Made by a program: the position numbers and the translations under genes
Assembly (NCBI GenBank): GCA_046732855.1
Contig: JBKPNX010000110.1
Location: 62,001 to 126,000 of the forward strand
Origin: JBKPNX01 sp046732855
Lineage (GTDB): Bacteria; Pseudomonadota; Alphaproteobacteria; Geminicoccales; Geminicoccaceae
Length of the DNA: 64,000 nucleotides
Direction of reading: 5' to 3'
Shown here: piece after piece, positions 44,809 through 54,243 of the stretch
Layout of the letters: every line of letters starts with the position of its first letter
Numbering within the stretch: the stretch's first letter is position 1
The notes under the pieces: model-generated
The model's input: the letters and a program-made list of their open reading frames with translations, nothing else
What the model was told of the DNA's origin: nothing
Databases searched by the model: none

Positions 44809-46293
44809 ATGGCACTGTCGGACGAACTGGCTTACGTGAGCGCGACCGAACTGGCGTTGCGCATCCGCCGGCGGGAACTTTCGCCGGTCGAGGTCGTGGA
44901 CGCCTTCCTCGCGCGGATCGAGGAGCGCAACCCGAGCATCAACGCCCTCGTTTATTTCGGCTTCGAGGATGCGCGTCGGCGCGCCAAACAAGCCGAACAG
45001 GATCTGATGTCCGGCGCCGCGCTCGGCCCGCTGCACGGCGTCCCGACGGCGATCAAGGACCTGTTCGACTTCAAGCCGGGCTGGGTGAGCACCTTCGGCG
45101 GCGTGCGTGCGCTCAAGAACAACGTGGTCGACTTCTACTGCGCGTTTGCCGAGCGCATCGAGAAGGCCGGCGCGATCCTGGTCGGCAAGACCAACAGCCC
45201 GGTGATGGGATTTCGCGGCACGTGCGACAATTACCTGTTCGGTCCGACGCGCAACCCGTTCGACCGGGCCAAGAATTCCGGCGGGTCCTCGGGCGGCAGC
45301 GCCGCGGCCGTCGCCGATGGTATGCTGCCGCTGGCCGAGGGGACCGACGGCGGCGGCTCCATCCGTATCCCCGCATCCTGGTGCGGCGTGTATGGCTACA
45401 AGCAGTCGTTCGGGCGCGTGCCCTTCGTCGCCCGCCCCAACGCCTTCGCCGGCGGGGCGCCGTTTCTGTTCGAGGGCCCGATCACCCGCACCGTTGAGGA
45501 TGCCGCGCTCGCCTTGACCGCGCTCGCGGGCTACGATCCGCGTGACCCCCACAGCCTCGACGAGCAGGTGGACTTCACGGCCGCCACCCGGCGCTCGATC
45601 CGGGGCTGGAAAATCGCGTACAGCCCGAATTTCGACGTGTTCCCGATGGATCGCCGCGTGACCGACGTCGTCGGCAGCGCCGTCAAAGCGTTCGAGGGGG
45701 CCGGCGCCCACGTCGAGGAGATCAAGGTCGGCATCGAGCGGCCGCAGAAGGAGCTGAGCGACCTCTGGTGCCGCCTGATCATGCCGCTGAACGTGCAGAC
45801 GTTCGAGATCATGAAGAGGGCGGGTCTCGATTTGCTTAAGGAGCACCGGGACGACTTTCCGCCAGAGTACCTCAGGTGGCTCAATGTCGGATACCGGATG
45901 TCGGCGCTCGACTTTTTTAAGGACCAGGAGATCCGCTCCGAAATTTACGACGCCATTCAGGGCGTGCTGAACCGCTATGATCTGCTGGTCACGCCGACGC
46001 TTGCTTGTCTGCCGGTCGACAATGCGGACGACAACAACACCATGGGGCCGACGGTGATCGACGGCGACGAGGTCGACCCGCTGATCGGCTGGTGCCTGAC
46101 CTATCTCATCAACTTCTCGGGTCATCCCGCCGCATCGATCCCGGCGGGCCTGTCTGCCGACAATCTGCCGGTCGGCATGCAGATCATCGGGCGGCGCTAT
46201 GCCGACGCGGATGTGCTGGCCGCGAGCGCCACCTTCGAGCGCCTGCGACCGTGGCAGGACACATACCGGCTGTGCGCCGGGCGGGTGATCTAG
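44809..46293 (+). CDS. Amidase-signature family amidase
   Basis: A 494-residue Ser-cisSer-Lys hydrolase. The catalytic Lys is in PTAIKDLFD, the glycine-serine loop reads SGGSSGGSAAA and the nucleophile segment is GTDGGGSIRIPA. Members hydrolyse aliphatic or aryl amides, or act in tRNA amidation; no gatB or gatC is present, so a catabolic amidase is more likely. ATG 44809 has GGGGAGG eight bases upstream and is preferred over ATG 44770. A short stem and U run at the stop may end transcription. Confidence 0.9.
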   Translation: MALSDELAYVSATELALRIRRRELSPVEVVDAFLARIEERNPSINALVYFGFEDARRRAKQAEQDLMSGAALGPLHGVPTAIKDLFDFKPGWVSTFGGVRALKNNVVDFYCAFAERIEKAGAILVGKTNSPVMGFRGTCDNYLFGPTRNPFDRAKNSGGSSGGSAAAVADGMLPLAEGTDGGGSIRIPASWCGVYGYKQSFGRVPFVARPNAFAGGAPFLFEGPITRTVEDAALALTALAGYDPRDPHSLDEQVDFTAATRRSIRGWKIAYSPNFDVFPMDRRVTDVVGSAVKAFEGAGAHVEEIKVGIERPQKELSDLWCRLIMPLNVQTFEIMKRAGLDLLKEHRDDFPPEYLRWLNVGYRMSALDFFKDQEIRSEIYDAIQGVLNRYDLLVTPTLACLPVDNADDNNTMGPTVIDGDEVDPLIGWCLTYLINFSGHPAASIPAGLSADNLPVGMQIIGRRYADADVLAASATFERLRPWQDTYRLCAGRVI

Positions 46294-46303
46294 GCGCTTT
46301 TTT
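46274..46303 (+). terminator. Possible intrinsic terminator of the amidase gene
   Basis: GCGCC (46274-46278) and GGCGC (46293-46297) form a 5-bp stem around a 14-base loop containing the stop codon, followed by six T. The stem is short, so efficiency is doubtful. Confidence 0.35.
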
Positions 46304-46559
46304 CAGAGCAACATTTGGGCGCCATTCCCGAAGCAAAGAGATCCGAGCACGGCGCGAGCGACATCGCGCTCGAGCCATGCCCGCATCTCACATCCACAAT
46401 TGTCGCCGCGTTTGAGCAGCGCAGTGCCGCGCTTATCTCACCCCCGACGACGTCAGCCGCCTCAGCTGGGCGCGCTGTTCGGGACGGCTCTCACCTTTGT
46501 CCCAGTCCAGTTCTCGGCGAGGCCCTGGACGACGCGCTCGGTCGCAGCGACTTCAAGAG

Positions 46560-47039
46560 CTACGATCTGGTTTCGGCGGTACTCCGCCTGGCCGACTTCG
46601 GTCGCGCCGGCGATTTGCGCGGGCCGCGGGTCGACTTCTTCGGCCGGCCCAAGCCGATCTTGACGGCGAGCTCACGCCGCTGTTGGGCGTAATTCGGCGC
46701 GACCATCGGGTAGTCCGACTTCAGGCCGAAGGTCTCGCGGTACTGATTGGGCGTAAGCTCGTGCTCGACCGCGAGATGGCGCTTCAACAGCTTCTGCTTC
46801 CTGCCGCAGATCAGACATACCAGATGGTCTGGACGCACCGAGCGCCGCACACTCACTGCTGGCTCCGGTTTGTCCAGTGCAAGTGCCGCAACTCCCGTGC
46901 CGAGCGCTGCCAACTCAGTGCCAACGGCGCTGATCACGCTCGACACGTCCGCCACCCGCAGCTTGTGGCCCGAGACGTACGCCGCGACGATCTCGGTCGT
47001 CAGCTCCGCAATGTTTGACCGCTCTGCCTGCTCTTCCAT
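46560..47039 (-). CDS. MucR/Ros-family zinc-finger transcriptional regulator
   Basis: A 159-residue DNA-binding protein. The helical N-terminus (LTTEIVAAYVSGHKL) mediates oligomerisation; the prokaryotic C2H2 finger is in CLICGRKQKLLKRHLAVEH, followed by LTPNQYRETFGLKSDYPMVAPNYAQQRRELA, the MucR hallmark. A basic tail (about 132-159) is longer than usual. MucR proteins act as H-NS-like repressors at AT-rich DNA, commonly including their own promoter; the 47040-47404 upstream region is unusually AT-rich for this window. ATG 47039 follows GGGAG; TTG 47045 is an alternative. Confidence 0.9.
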   Translation of the reverse strand: MEEQAERSNIAELTTEIVAAYVSGHKLRVADVSSVISAVGTELAALGTGVAALALDKPEPAVSVRRSVRPDHLVCLICGRKQKLLKRHLAVEHELTPNQYRETFGLKSDYPMVAPNYAQQRRELAVKIGLGRPKKSTRGPRKSPARPKSARRSTAETRS

Positions 47040-47404
47040 TTGCAACTCCCATTAGACCTCCCCCCGCGCCAGGACATAATACCGCTTTTCATGTTTTGCA
47101 ATTACTCAGACCGACCGAACTTTGGATTTTCGGTTTTCCGGTCCAAAATGCCTGGATCGGCGTAGGCCGTATTCGGTGGCAGAGGTTTGCGAAAAATGCG
47201 TCGGGAATCTGCTTGGCGGCTGGTGGAAGCCAGAGCCCAATGCGCTCGGTCTTGCGCTTTCTCCCTGTCTAGTGTCGGTTGCGCAAAGCGCGGTTGCAGT
47301 TATCTCTTTCCGGCAGCTCGACGCATTGCCCGGGGCGGTGCACGACAACACACGGCGGGAGAGATGCGCGATACGGACAACATACCGAGCGTGAGGAGAG
47401 TCGC
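47040..47404. promoter_or_regulatory. AT-rich divergent control region of mucR-like and methyltransferase genes
   Basis: 365 bases with no gene. The part from about 47085 to 47150 has several T and A runs (ttttcatgttttgcaatt, ggattttcggttttc) that stand out against the window and suit MucR autoregulation. No exact operator can be named. Confidence 0.4.
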
Positions 47405-48250
47405 TTGAACCTGGAGCCGAACATCGACGCCGTCGTCCGCTTCTATGAGACCCATCCGATCAATGAATATGAGATCCTGGAAAAACTGCGCGCCGACGGT
47501 ATCGAGCTGGAGAAACTGACCGAGGAGACTTTGCAAAAGTACGACCAGGACCATTTCGGCGGCCTCGAGGCGGTCGACGTGCTGGCGGCCAAGGCGGTCA
47601 TCGGCGCCGCCACCCGGGTGCTCGACGTGTGCAGCGGCATGGGCGGTCCGGCCCGCTATCTGGCGCACCAGCTGGGCTGCCGGGTGACCGGGCTGGACAT
47701 AACGCAAAGCCGTTACGAGGCGGCTGTCCGCTTGACCGCGATGGTCGGGCTCGACCATCTGGTCGACTTCAGGCTCGGCAACGCACTCGACATGCCGTTC
47801 CCGGACGCCAGCTTCGATGTGGTGATCGGCCAGGAAGCGTTTGCCCATGTGCCCGACAAGCCGCGCCTGATCGCGGAGTGCGCGCGCGTGGTCAGGCCGG
47901 GCGGAATCATCGCCTTCACCGACATCCTCCGACGCAATGGCCTCAGCGCTGCCGAGTTCGAGCGCCTGCGCCGCGGCATGACCTTCCAGCCCTTGGAAAC
48001 GCTCGATGGCTATGGCCGTCTGCTCGCCGACCACGGCTGCGCGCTGCTCGCGCGCGACGACCTGAGCGCCTTATGGACTGACGTCCTGAAGCGCAGGCTG
48101 GAGATGTACCGCTCGCTGCGCGACACCACGGTCGCGAAGTTCGGCCTCGCGCACTTCGACAGGTGGGACGAGACCTACGCCTTTTTCGTGGGCCTGTTCG
48201 CGGCCGGCCGCCTCGGCGGCGGTCGCTTCGTCGCGCGGCGCGGGGCGTGA
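47405..48250 (+). CDS. Class I SAM-dependent methyltransferase
   Basis: A 281-residue methyltransferase with motif I VLDVCSGMGGPARYLA, the acidic loop end VTGLDITQSRYEAA and motif IV DVVIGQEAFAHVPDK. The general look is that of small-molecule methylases such as those acting on glycine/sarcosine or sterol-like substrates; no substrate is fixed. TTG 47405 is chosen: GGAG lies seven to ten bases upstream and longer frames lose family likeness. Divergent from the MucR-like gene, which may control it. Confidence 0.82.
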   Translation: MNLEPNIDAVVRFYETHPINEYEILEKLRADGIELEKLTEETLQKYDQDHFGGLEAVDVLAAKAVIGAATRVLDVCSGMGGPARYLAHQLGCRVTGLDITQSRYEAAVRLTAMVGLDHLVDFRLGNALDMPFPDASFDVVIGQEAFAHVPDKPRLIAECARVVRPGGIIAFTDILRRNGLSAAEFERLRRGMTFQPLETLDGYGRLLADHGCALLARDDLSALWTDVLKRRLEMYRSLRDTTVAKFGLAHFDRWDETYAFFVGLFAAGRLGGGRFVARRGA

Positions 48251-48534
48251 GCATGCGGCTCGATTGGGATTTCAGGGGTCGATCGGGTACCTGTACGGCG
48301 GCGGCTACGGGCTTACCCGCGAGCGCTTCGACATGCCCGGGCTCACCTGTAGGAAATGGCTGGACACGATCCACCGCAGCGGAGGGATGAGCGGGCCCTG
48401 CGAACTGCCAGTCGGATCACCGCGATAGGCAGTCATTCCGGCATGTTTGCCCAGACGTTCGCGGTCCGCCCTCAAGAGACATCCGCGCTCCGATCGCGTA
48501 TCACGTATACGGTCCGTGCGTGCGCAACGGTGGA

Positions 48535-49293
48535 TCACGGCAGCATGATGCCGCCGTCGACGAAAATGGTAATGCCGGTGGTGTACGCAGCGCCTGGGCT
48601 GGCGAGGTAGACTGCGGCTTCGGCCATGTCCTCGGGCTCGCCCAGACGACCGATCGGGATTGCGTCGATCCGCTTCTGGCGCACCTCCGGATCCGCCAGA
48701 TAGTCGCGGTTGAAGTCGGTGAGCGTGGCGCCGGGCGCGATCACGTTGACCGTGATGCCGTCTCCCGCCAGCTCGTAGGCCATGCCGCGCGCGAGTTGCG
48801 CGACCCCGGCCTTGGTCGTGCCGTAGGCCACCTGACCGGCGAGCGCCAGCTGCTGCACGATCGAGCCGATCACGATGATGCGGCCCTTGGTCCGGTTGGC
48901 CCGCATCAGCCGCGCCGCCTCGGTCGCGCAGGCGAAGGTGCCGCGCAGATTGAGCGCCATCATGTGGTCCCACTCGTCGTCGGTGATCGCGAGGATCGGC
49001 TTGCGATAGATCGTGGCCGCTGCAGTCACGATGACGTCGAGCCCGTCGAGGCGCGCGGCGGCGGCGCGCACCAGCCGGCGGCACGCCTCGGCTTCGCTCA
49101 GGTCCGCCTGCAGCGAGAAAGACCGCCGGCCCAGCCCCTCGATGTCCGCGACGACGCTCGCCGCCACGTCCGGCCGGCTGTGATAATGGATCGCGACATC
49201 GGCGCCCTGGCGGGCGAACGCGAGCGCAATCGCGCGCCCGATGCCATGGCTCCCGGCGCCCGTGATCAGCGTTTTCTTGCCCTCGAGCCGCAT
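48535..49293 (-). CDS. SDR-family NAD(P)-dependent oxidoreductase
   Basis: A 252-residue short-chain dehydrogenase. The TGAGSHGIGRAIA loop binds the nucleotide, the Ser sits in IIVIGSIVQQLA, and the catalytic YGTTK pair is at about 153-157; GGIMLP ends the protein. The gene is near but separate from the methyltransferase. ATG 49293 directly follows an in-frame GTG at 49296. Substrate unknown. Confidence 0.88.
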   Translation of the reverse strand: MRLEGKKTLITGAGSHGIGRAIALAFARQGADVAIHYHSRPDVAASVVADIEGLGRRSFSLQADLSEAEACRRLVRAAAARLDGLDVIVTAAATIYRKPILAITDDEWDHMMALNLRGTFACATEAARLMRANRTKGRIIVIGSIVQQLALAGQVAYGTTKAGVAQLARGMAYELAGDGITVNVIAPGATLTDFNRDYLADPEVRQKRIDAIPIGRLGEPEDMAEAAVYLASPGAAYTTGITIFVDGGIMLP

Positions 49294-49505
49294 CACCCCA
49301 TCCCTCAGGAGCCCGCGGGTTATCGCGCCCGATCGCCACGATCACCGCCCGCGCGGATCGAGCACGGGCGCGCCGGACGATCTCCCGCAGAGCCGCCATA
49401 CCGCGTCATGCCCGCGAAGTCGAATCCGGGACCGCGGCGCCATGATTCGCCTCGCGCCACGGCGGGCGTGCTCCCCGTCCGATCGCTGCCGGCAGGCCCG
49501 CTCCC

Positions 49506-50105
49506 TCAGCGGCCGACCGACACCTTGGCGATCAGATCAGCCGCGGCCGTAGTCGAGACGGGACGGCTTTTGTCGTGACAGAGCCAACCGATCACGAGAT
49601 TTCTCTTTCGGCGCATATCATCACCGGTTTCGCCGAACCGATGGCCGAACCCGACGCAGCGGAAAGGTTGGTCCGCGAGCCGAAACATTCGGAACGGCAC
49701 GTAGCCCATGCGCGAAGGCACCTGACCCGACTCGCCCCAGGTCAGGTCGGCGCCGTCCATCGACCGGCCAATGTCGGACTCGAGCGTTCCGTCCGGAACG
49801 ACATGGTTAGGCCCCGTCCTCAATACGACCAACATGGCGAACGCATCGGCGCCGGAGAACCGCGCCACATGCAGCTCGTCGCCGCTCATCGGGTCGCGAC
49901 CCAAAGCATATTCGGCCAGTTCCGGATCGAAGTCGGGATGATCGAAACGGATCGCCGATTCGCTCGCTTCGACCGGCTGAGGGTCCCATCGCGTGCTCGT
50001 GCAGCATGTGACAAGGCAGGCCATCGCCAGGGTAAACACGAGGCGTGGGGGAATGGTGCTCCAGCGACCCCATACGCCAAGCCGATCCGCCGAGCTCGGG
50101 CTCAT
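49506..50105 (-). CDS. Predicted lipoprotein of unknown function
   Basis: A 199-residue protein. After a 22-residue polar start there is a hydrophobic segment and lipobox-like LVTCC (Cys about 33), so it is probably exported and lipidated, though the long n-region is unusual. The rest is a globular domain with no family I recognise, including DFDPELAEYALGRDP and CVGFGHRFG. ATG 50105 gives this signal; a longer frame reaches 50249 without support. Confidence 0.55.
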   Translation of the reverse strand: MSPSSADRLGVWGRWSTIPPRLVFTLAMACLVTCCTSTRWDPQPVEASESAIRFDHPDFDPELAEYALGRDPMSGDELHVARFSGADAFAMLVVLRTGPNHVVPDGTLESDIGRSMDGADLTWGESGQVPSRMGYVPFRMFRLADQPFRCVGFGHRFGETGDDMRRKRNLVIGWLCHDKSRPVSTTAAADLIAKVSVGR

Positions 50106-50483
50106 GTTCCCGGTCTCCGCTTGATTGGCGCGATGCGGGCTTCGAGCTCGTCGGCCGCGGCGAACTGCTGGAGATTTCGGAGCAGGTCGACGTATTCCTG
50201 GACCCTGCTGCGGCAAGCGCTTCAGGAGGTTGAGGGCCGTCCATGGCACAGCACGTCCGCGCTACGGATGAATGGTGCCACGCCGCTGGTTTTGCCGAAG
50301 TGACGCCGGTCACAGGCTGTAACCCAGGTCACATCTGGCTGCGCAGCCGGGCGCTCGCAGGTGGCAAGCTCAGGCGAAATCTGAATCTCAATAGCAACGG
50401 CATCGAATTTCGACCACGAGCTCTGCGGCCGCTGGTGCCGGTCGATGGAAGGCTCCCGGCAGCGCGGGGCCGCGGGCGTCGCG
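50106..50483. other. Intergenic stretch, no gene seen
   Basis: 378 bases between two small leftward exported-protein genes. Frames exist but show no ribosome site or recognisable protein; no repeat or RNA seen. Confidence 0.45.
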
Positions 50484-50825
50484 TTACTTGCCCGTCGACG
50501 CCGAGAGCTGGGTACCGATATGCCGGCGCGCCACCACGCAGATGGCGGGCTTGCCGTCGGGGCCGATCGTCGGGCCGATCGTGACCTGCTGCACCACGCC
50601 GTTGTTCCAGCGCACGAGGACCTCCTGAAAGGCACCGTACTCGCCGAGGCGGGCCAGGAGCTTCGGGCCGCCGTCGGCCTCGTGCTTGATCCACTGCTCG
50701 ACGGAAGCGCGGCAGTTGTCGATGTCCGCCCGGTACTGCTGGGCGAAAGCGGCACCTGCCGGATCCCAAACGACAGCGATCGCAACGCTCAGTAGCGAAA
50801 CTCGAGTGAACCTGCTCGCTTTCAC
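50484..50825 (-). CDS. Small exported protein of unknown function
   Basis: A 113-residue protein with a signal peptide (RVSLLSVAIAVVWDPAGAAFAQQ, likely cut after AFA) and a small mature domain with two Cys (DNCRAS, AICVVA) that may pair. GTG 50825 is chosen for a GGAGA site eight bases upstream. Family not recognised. Confidence 0.55.
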   Translation of the reverse strand: MKASRFTRVSLLSVAIAVVWDPAGAAFAQQYRADIDNCRASVEQWIKHEADGGPKLLARLGEYGAFQEVLVRWNNGVVQQVTIGPTIGPDGKPAICVVARRHIGTQLSASTGK

Positions 50826-50989
50826 ATGACGTCTCCTCACGCCTGCAGTGCCGCTCGCGACTCCAGGCTTTGACTGCGCGCCGCGTCGCGAGCCTCACCG
50901 CCCGTCTCAGGGGCGGTGAGGCCGGCGCTCATAGCGAAGGTGCTGCCCCGGGGCCTGGGCGCAAAATGTCGGACAGGCGCATAGCGCGC

Positions 50990-51250
50990 TCACAACGCCC
51001 AGTTTCGGGCACGACGCCCTCTTGCCGCGAGGCGGGCTCTGGCCGCGCCGTGTACGTGCGCGGCGAAGCCGGGATTGGCAAGACGCGTCTGGTCGAGGAG
51101 TTCCGTCGTTTGGCCAGAAGCCGGGGTTTCGCGTGTCATACCGGGGTGGTGCTCGATTTCGGTCTCGGCGAGAGCGGGCATGCCATTCGGGCGGTCGCCT
51201 GCAGCTTGCTTGGCCTGTCGCCCGGCGCCGACCCGGATGCGTGCTGCTGA
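50990..51250 (+). pseudogene. Fragment of an AAA/NTPase domain from a cyclase- or LuxR-type regulator
   Basis: An open stretch whose middle reads GRAVYVRGEAGIGKTRLVEEFRR then FACHTGVVLDFGLGESGHAIRA, the Walker A region of the large ATPases attached to adenylate cyclases or LuxR-type regulators. The upstream part is poorly conserved and everything after LLGLSPGADP is missing, stopping at 51250 exactly where the leftward Crp-like fragment begins to diverge. It is not the same sequence as the ATPase in the 6013 gene. Confidence 0.7.
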
Positions 51251-51698
51251 CCTCGACCACGCGCTCGGACAGAGCGCGCAAGAGGCGAGTGAGCCGCCGC
51301 AGAATACACGCATTCACGGATTCGTGCTCGCGCAGCAAGGCCCAGAGAAGGGCGGCCGACATGACCGCCAGCGTCGTATGGGTGAGCGCCACGACGCTGC
51401 ACGAGCGCGGCAGGCCATCGATCGCGGAGAGTTCGCCGAACATCTCGCCGGCCGGCAGGTCCCGGAACGACACCTCGCGGCCGCATTCCGAAAAAAAAGT
51501 CACCCGCACCCGTCCCCGCACGACCAAGAAAACGTCCTGGTTGTCCTCTCGGTAGCCGAGGATGAGTCGATGCGCCGGGTAACGGCGCCACCGGCAGCGG
51601 CGCGACACGTTCGCCAGCGCGTCAAAAGGAAGCTCGCGGAACAGCTCGAAGCACGCGAGAGCGTCGGCCGTTGGCCCCGTCTCCAGCCTGACTGCCAT
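51244..51698 (-). pseudogene. Truncated Crp/Fnr-family regulator (cNMP domain only)
   Basis: About 150 residues from ATG 51698 form a cyclic-nucleotide-binding domain (VFLVVRGRVRVTFFS, GEMFGELSAIDGLPRS) plus the dimerisation helix ending LSERVVEVSS. The helix-turn-helix part is missing: the frame continues to 50907 as Arg/Pro-rich sequence antisense to the ATPase fragment. The truncated domain may still be expressed but cannot bind DNA in the usual way. Confidence 0.75.
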
Positions 51699-52069
51699 GC
51701 TCCATCACCAGACCTGTCGCGGCGGACGCTGAGGCTGAGCCGACCGCGCCGCAAACCGCACTTTAGTCCGACGGGTCCGATCTGGAAATTGCGACGTCCA
51801 GGAGCTGGTGCCGGTCGGCTCGCCAGCCCTGCAACTGGTCGGGTACGGCCGCCTCCCGTCGGGGACAGGTGCGGAGGCCTGCGTCCCGATCGGAGCGCCG
51901 AAACCGGGTAAGCTGCCTGATTATTTGCGCCGCTCGCGTCGCACGATCGAAATGGTAAATTGTGTGCGTTTTGCCACTGCCTTCCTCAAAGAATCGTCCG
52001 ACCGTTCCGGCCGCCGACTCAGGATTCGGCGCGGACCTTGAGATGGCAACCGCAGCGGGAGGCAGGCCG
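51699..52069. other. Intergenic region between two divergent Crp-like genes
   Basis: 371 bases that should hold both promoters. No Crp/Fnr half-site pair (TGTGA or TTGAT type) was recognised, and no gene or repeat seen. Confidence 0.4.
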
Positions 52070-53245
52070 ATGGAGAGCATGCTTCGGTGGGATCTCGGCC
52101 CCGCGTTGGGTGAACCAGCGAGGTTGCGCCCGGCGGGTTCGGTCGACCGCGGGATCAGCTCGCAGGACCAAGTCAATCCGGAGCTAGGGAGCGCTGCCCG
52201 ACGCAGTGCGGCGGCGGAGCGCGACCGGCAGGTCCGGGACGGCTTGGCTGAGAGTGACCTTTTCGGCACGCTCGGGGACGGTGACCGCGACGCCTTGATC
52301 AGGCAGGGCCGAGTCGCGGCATACGGCGGCGGATCGGTCGTGTTCCGCAAAGGCGATCCCGCCGAAGACCTGATGATCGTGCTGTGCGGGCGGATCAGGC
52401 TCAGCTCCGCGTCGTCGCACGGCAAGGAAGTGCTGTTCGGCTTCATCGGTTCCGGGCGCTGCTTTGGCGAAGGCGCGCTGCTAGACGGCAAGACACGCGC
52501 GCTCGAGGCCATGGCGGTCAAGCCCAGCGCGGTCTTCGCGCTGCACCGCCGGGACGTGCTTGCGTGCCTCGAACGACATCCAGCGGTCGCCGTTCGGTTC
52601 ATCCGAGTGGTCTGCGCGCGTCTCACTCGCGCCACGGAGATGTTTGAGGACCGGACCCAACTTGGGCTGTCGTCGCGAACTGCGCGAGCCTTGCTGCGTC
52701 TTGCCCGCGAGTACGGCAGCTGCGACGGCGATGCCGTGCGCATCGAGCTGAAAATTTCCCAGGCGGAGATCGCGGCGCTGGTCGGGGCGACGCGCGAGAA
52801 GGTAAACCGGCAGCTCTGCGCCTGGTGCCGCTCGGGCATCCTGGCGGTCGACGAGGGTCACCTGACGATTCCACCGTCGAGACGCGCTGGAGAGTGTGGC
52901 AGAGGAAGGCTCGCTGTCTTCAGCAGTCGACGGCATTTCCCTCGCATCTCCCCGGCATTTCCCGGCGGTTCCGCGCGCCTGAGCCTTCGGACCCTGCGGA
53001 CCTCCCGCGCGAGACGGTTCGAACGGCGGCGCCGCGCCGCCTCCGAGGCGCTGGCGGTCTTGGGCGGGCATCCACCGTGCGCTGGCGGAACGGTTACGCG
53101 GCGGGTTTCCTCGCGCGCGCCTTGGGCTACGATGACCGGCAATGCCAAGCATGCCCACCCCAAGCAATGGAGGACGCCATGGCTGACCCGATCGTCTTTT
53201 CCGGCACCGTCGACTGGTCGGGCGAGAATCCCGGCATCTCGCTGA
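52070..53245 (+). CDS. Crp/Fnr-family transcriptional regulator with run-on C-terminus
   Basis: A 391-residue frame. The cNMP domain (VVFRKGDPAEDLMIVLCGRIRL, RCFGEGALLDGKTRALEA) is followed by a complete winged-helix domain (ISQAEIAALVGATREKVNRQL, GILAVDEGHLTI), so the regulator is complete by about 52890. About 120 further residues, rich in Arg, Ser and Pro, look like unselected sequence and overlap the next gene by 67 bases; the natural stop seems lost. ATG 52070 has GGGAGG upstream and is preferred to ATG 52043. About 90 residues precede the cNMP domain, which is long for the family. Confidence 0.75.
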   Translation: MESMLRWDLGPALGEPARLRPAGSVDRGISSQDQVNPELGSAARRSAAAERDRQVRDGLAESDLFGTLGDGDRDALIRQGRVAAYGGGSVVFRKGDPAEDLMIVLCGRIRLSSASSHGKEVLFGFIGSGRCFGEGALLDGKTRALEAMAVKPSAVFALHRRDVLACLERHPAVAVRFIRVVCARLTRATEMFEDRTQLGLSSRTARALLRLAREYGSCDGDAVRIELKISQAEIAALVGATREKVNRQLCAWCRSGILAVDEGHLTIPPSRRAGECGRGRLAVFSSRRHFPRISPAFPGGSARLSLRTLRTSRARRFERRRRAASEALAVLGGHPPCAGGTVTRRVSSRAPWATMTGNAKHAHPKQWRTPWLTRSSFPAPSTGRARIPASR

Positions 53246-53790
53246 AGGAGACGCCCGACGGCCCGTTCGTCGCCCTCGCCAGCTTTTTCCGCGTGGTGCT
53301 GTCGCCCCATGGCCGTGGTCATGCGCTCGTGCTGCTGCAGTCGCCGCAGGATGCCAGGCCGCCGGCGACGCGCGGCAACTTCTGCCTGCACGACAATGAG
53401 GCGCTGGCGCGCTACCTGGTCGAAGGCTTCGTCGCGCATTTCGGCGCGTTCAAGGGCCAGGCGGGGCTCGACGGCCTGGTCTACCGGCCGCTCGATCGGG
53501 TCGCGGCCGAGGGCGATCCGACCAGCAGCTACAGCGAGACGGTGGCCGCCGGCGATTTGACCGTGCGCCTGACCTGGAGCGGCCTCGGTGAGCCCTTCTG
53601 CTTCGCTCTGCCGCCGGACAAGTCGGCCACCCGCAAGCACTACATGCCCAGTCTGTTCGTCGGCTGCCGCGACGCTACCGTGACCGTGAACGGCCGCGCT
53701 CTGCCGGGCAAGCCCGTGCCGCGCGAGATCGCGGGGCACGCCATCACCACGGCGATGCTCGCCTTCTCGGAGACCTGGATCCGCGCCTGA
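53179..53790 (+). CDS. Conserved hypothetical protein
   Basis: A 203-residue soluble protein without signal or membrane helix. Features are MADPIVFSGTVDWSGENPGIS, ALASFFRVVLSPHGRG, TRGNFCLHDNEALARYLV and a terminal AITTAMLAFSETWIRA. I recall similar proteins in other alphaproteobacteria but no function. GGAGG precedes the ATG; ATG 53167 is in frame 12 bases upstream. It overlaps the end of the regulator's run-on frame in another phase. Confidence 0.68.
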   Translation: MADPIVFSGTVDWSGENPGISLKETPDGPFVALASFFRVVLSPHGRGHALVLLQSPQDARPPATRGNFCLHDNEALARYLVEGFVAHFGAFKGQAGLDGLVYRPLDRVAAEGDPTSSYSETVAAGDLTVRLTWSGLGEPFCFALPPDKSATRKHYMPSLFVGCRDATVTVNGRALPGKPVPREIAGHAITTAMLAFSETWIRA

Positions 53791-54243
53791 CGCTTCTGGG
53801 CAGCGAGCGCCGGCGAGGCGTCCCCGAGGTTGCGCCTGCCACTTGCAAAACGACTGCACGGTCGGCCGGACAGGCGGATTGCATTGCGTGACTGAATCGC
53901 CGTCGAATCTATCCTCGTTGCACGCACGCGCCCCCGCTCGAGAACACGTACGGATCAGGTCGGGATTCCACCCATCCGGCCAGCATCGGGCTCGGCGAGG
54001 ATCTGGACGACGCCGCGAGGCAGGCGGTCGAGCATGTCTGCCGCGCACGGGGCTAAGCCGCGGCCAGGCCTGCATGCTGTGCTCGCTCGCCGGCGATCTT
54101 GGGGAACCCAGACCGAGGACGGGGTCAAGGGACGCCACATCATGCCGGCCAAGGCGGCGCTTTGAGCGCTGCCGCCACGTCCTCCCATCGAGGACGGACG
54201 CAAGGCAGGCGGTACCGGTGCGGAACGCGTCCGGGAGTTTCAC
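53791..54243. other. Intergenic region upstream of the second sugar operon
   Basis: 453 bases presumably carrying the operon promoter. A short frame at 53952-54056 ending in an ...EDLDDAARQAVEHV tail weakly resembles an enzyme C-terminus (acetamidase-like); otherwise nothing was recognised. Confidence 0.4.

Noticed and set aside
53952..54056. Short frame ending like an acetamidase C-terminus
   Set aside because: Only about 35 codons, without any preceding conserved block; too short to distinguish from chance.
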